From UBA9410 sp963933065 (GTDB taxonomy: Bacteria > Actinomycetota > Acidimicrobiia > Acidimicrobiales > MedAcidi-G1), in the NCBI GenBank assembly GCA_963933065.1, contig CAWVUB010000005.1, forward strand, positions 1 to 39,395: 39,395 nucleotides of DNA, read 5' to 3'. The notes under the pieces are model-generated. The model ran no database searches. It saw nothing but the letters and a program-made list of their open reading frames with translations, and was not told the DNA's origin. The translations under genes were made by a program, and so were the position numbers. Below are positions 39,242-39,395 of this stretch, one piece after another; position 1 is the first letter of the stretch; the number at the start of each line of letters is the position of its first letter.

Positions 39242-39395
39242 CTCCTCGTATGTACCTCGTGGGGTCACATCGTGCAAAACCTCTCAGTGCAAAGTGGTAG
39301 GTGTCCGTCAGGTCAGGCGAGGGCAGCGGCACAGCGGTCATTGCCGGTAACGGTTTCCTTCGCTGGCCCGTCCCATGACTATCTCCTAGACTCAA

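Noticed and set aside
39198..39395. Minus-strand open frame at the right edge
   Set aside because: It runs across the nested inverted repeat, shows no family motif and is cut by the window end, so it cannot be supported.

Overview
The window looks like a chromosomal segment of a free-living actinobacterium (phylum Actinomycetota), moderately GC-rich. Support comes from an acyl-CoA carboxylase beta plus epsilon pair, an SRP RNA whose core reads GGGCCGGAAGGCAGCAGC, a DnaA-box-like TTGTCCACA, and many genes whose start codon lies 6-8 bases after a TANNNT -10 box with no Shine-Dalgarno site (leaderless mRNAs). A marine Acidimicrobiia-like relative is my best guess from gene content, but this is inference. 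I see no insertion sequence, phage gene or CRISPR array.

Region 1 (1-1996): a possible gene tail and structured DNA, then a phosphate acetyltransferase and a DMT transporter.

Region 2 (2058-14579) is an accessory catabolic/redox island with three TetR regulators. It holds (a) a two-gene molybdenum oxidoreductase, made of an Fe-S/NrfD fusion and a bis-MGD catalytic subunit without a Tat signal; (b) a three-gene operon of two metal-dependent amidohydrolases and an SDR dehydrogenase, divergent from a TetR gene, with two palindromes in the shared promoter; (c) a minus-strand operon of an uncharacterised Cys-containing protein, a UGSC-family selenoprotein and a second SDR, divergent from another TetR gene, with a palindrome over its start. 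The UGSC gene is interrupted by an in-frame TGA that reads as selenocysteine: the codons give D-U-G-S-C-T-S-W-S-V-H-D-S, and a perfect 7-bp hairpin with a G-containing 5-nt loop begins 11 nt after the TGA. An ordinary gene caller would split this gene in two.

Region 3 (14709-16244): a substrate-binding lipoprotein with a Thr/Pro-rich linker.

Region 4 (16304-19769) is an information-processing core: tRNA-Ser(CGA), tadA, SRP RNA, tRNA-Ser(GGA), dnaX, recR. A 340-bp gene-free stretch follows, with two hairpins, direct repeats, an AT-rich part and several DnaA-box-like sites.

Region 5 (20111-30487) carries propionate metabolism (methylmalonyl-CoA epimerase, acyl-CoA carboxylase beta and epsilon), a 5'-3' exonuclease, a LOG-family protein, Leu/Phe-tRNA-protein transferase, an anchored cyclophilin, and aspartate kinase and aspartate-semialdehyde dehydrogenase separated by two paralogous lipoproteins, then a MazG-like protein and a hypothetical gene.

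Region 6 (30495-39139) holds a YbaK-type deacylase coupled to a DMT transporter, a formylglycine sulfatase/phosphonate monoester hydrolase, a methyltransferase, a transsulfuration operon (cystathionine beta-synthase and a gamma-synthase/lyase) below a small Cys-rich protein, and a divergent alkyl-sulfatase-like metallo-beta-lactamase-fold protein.
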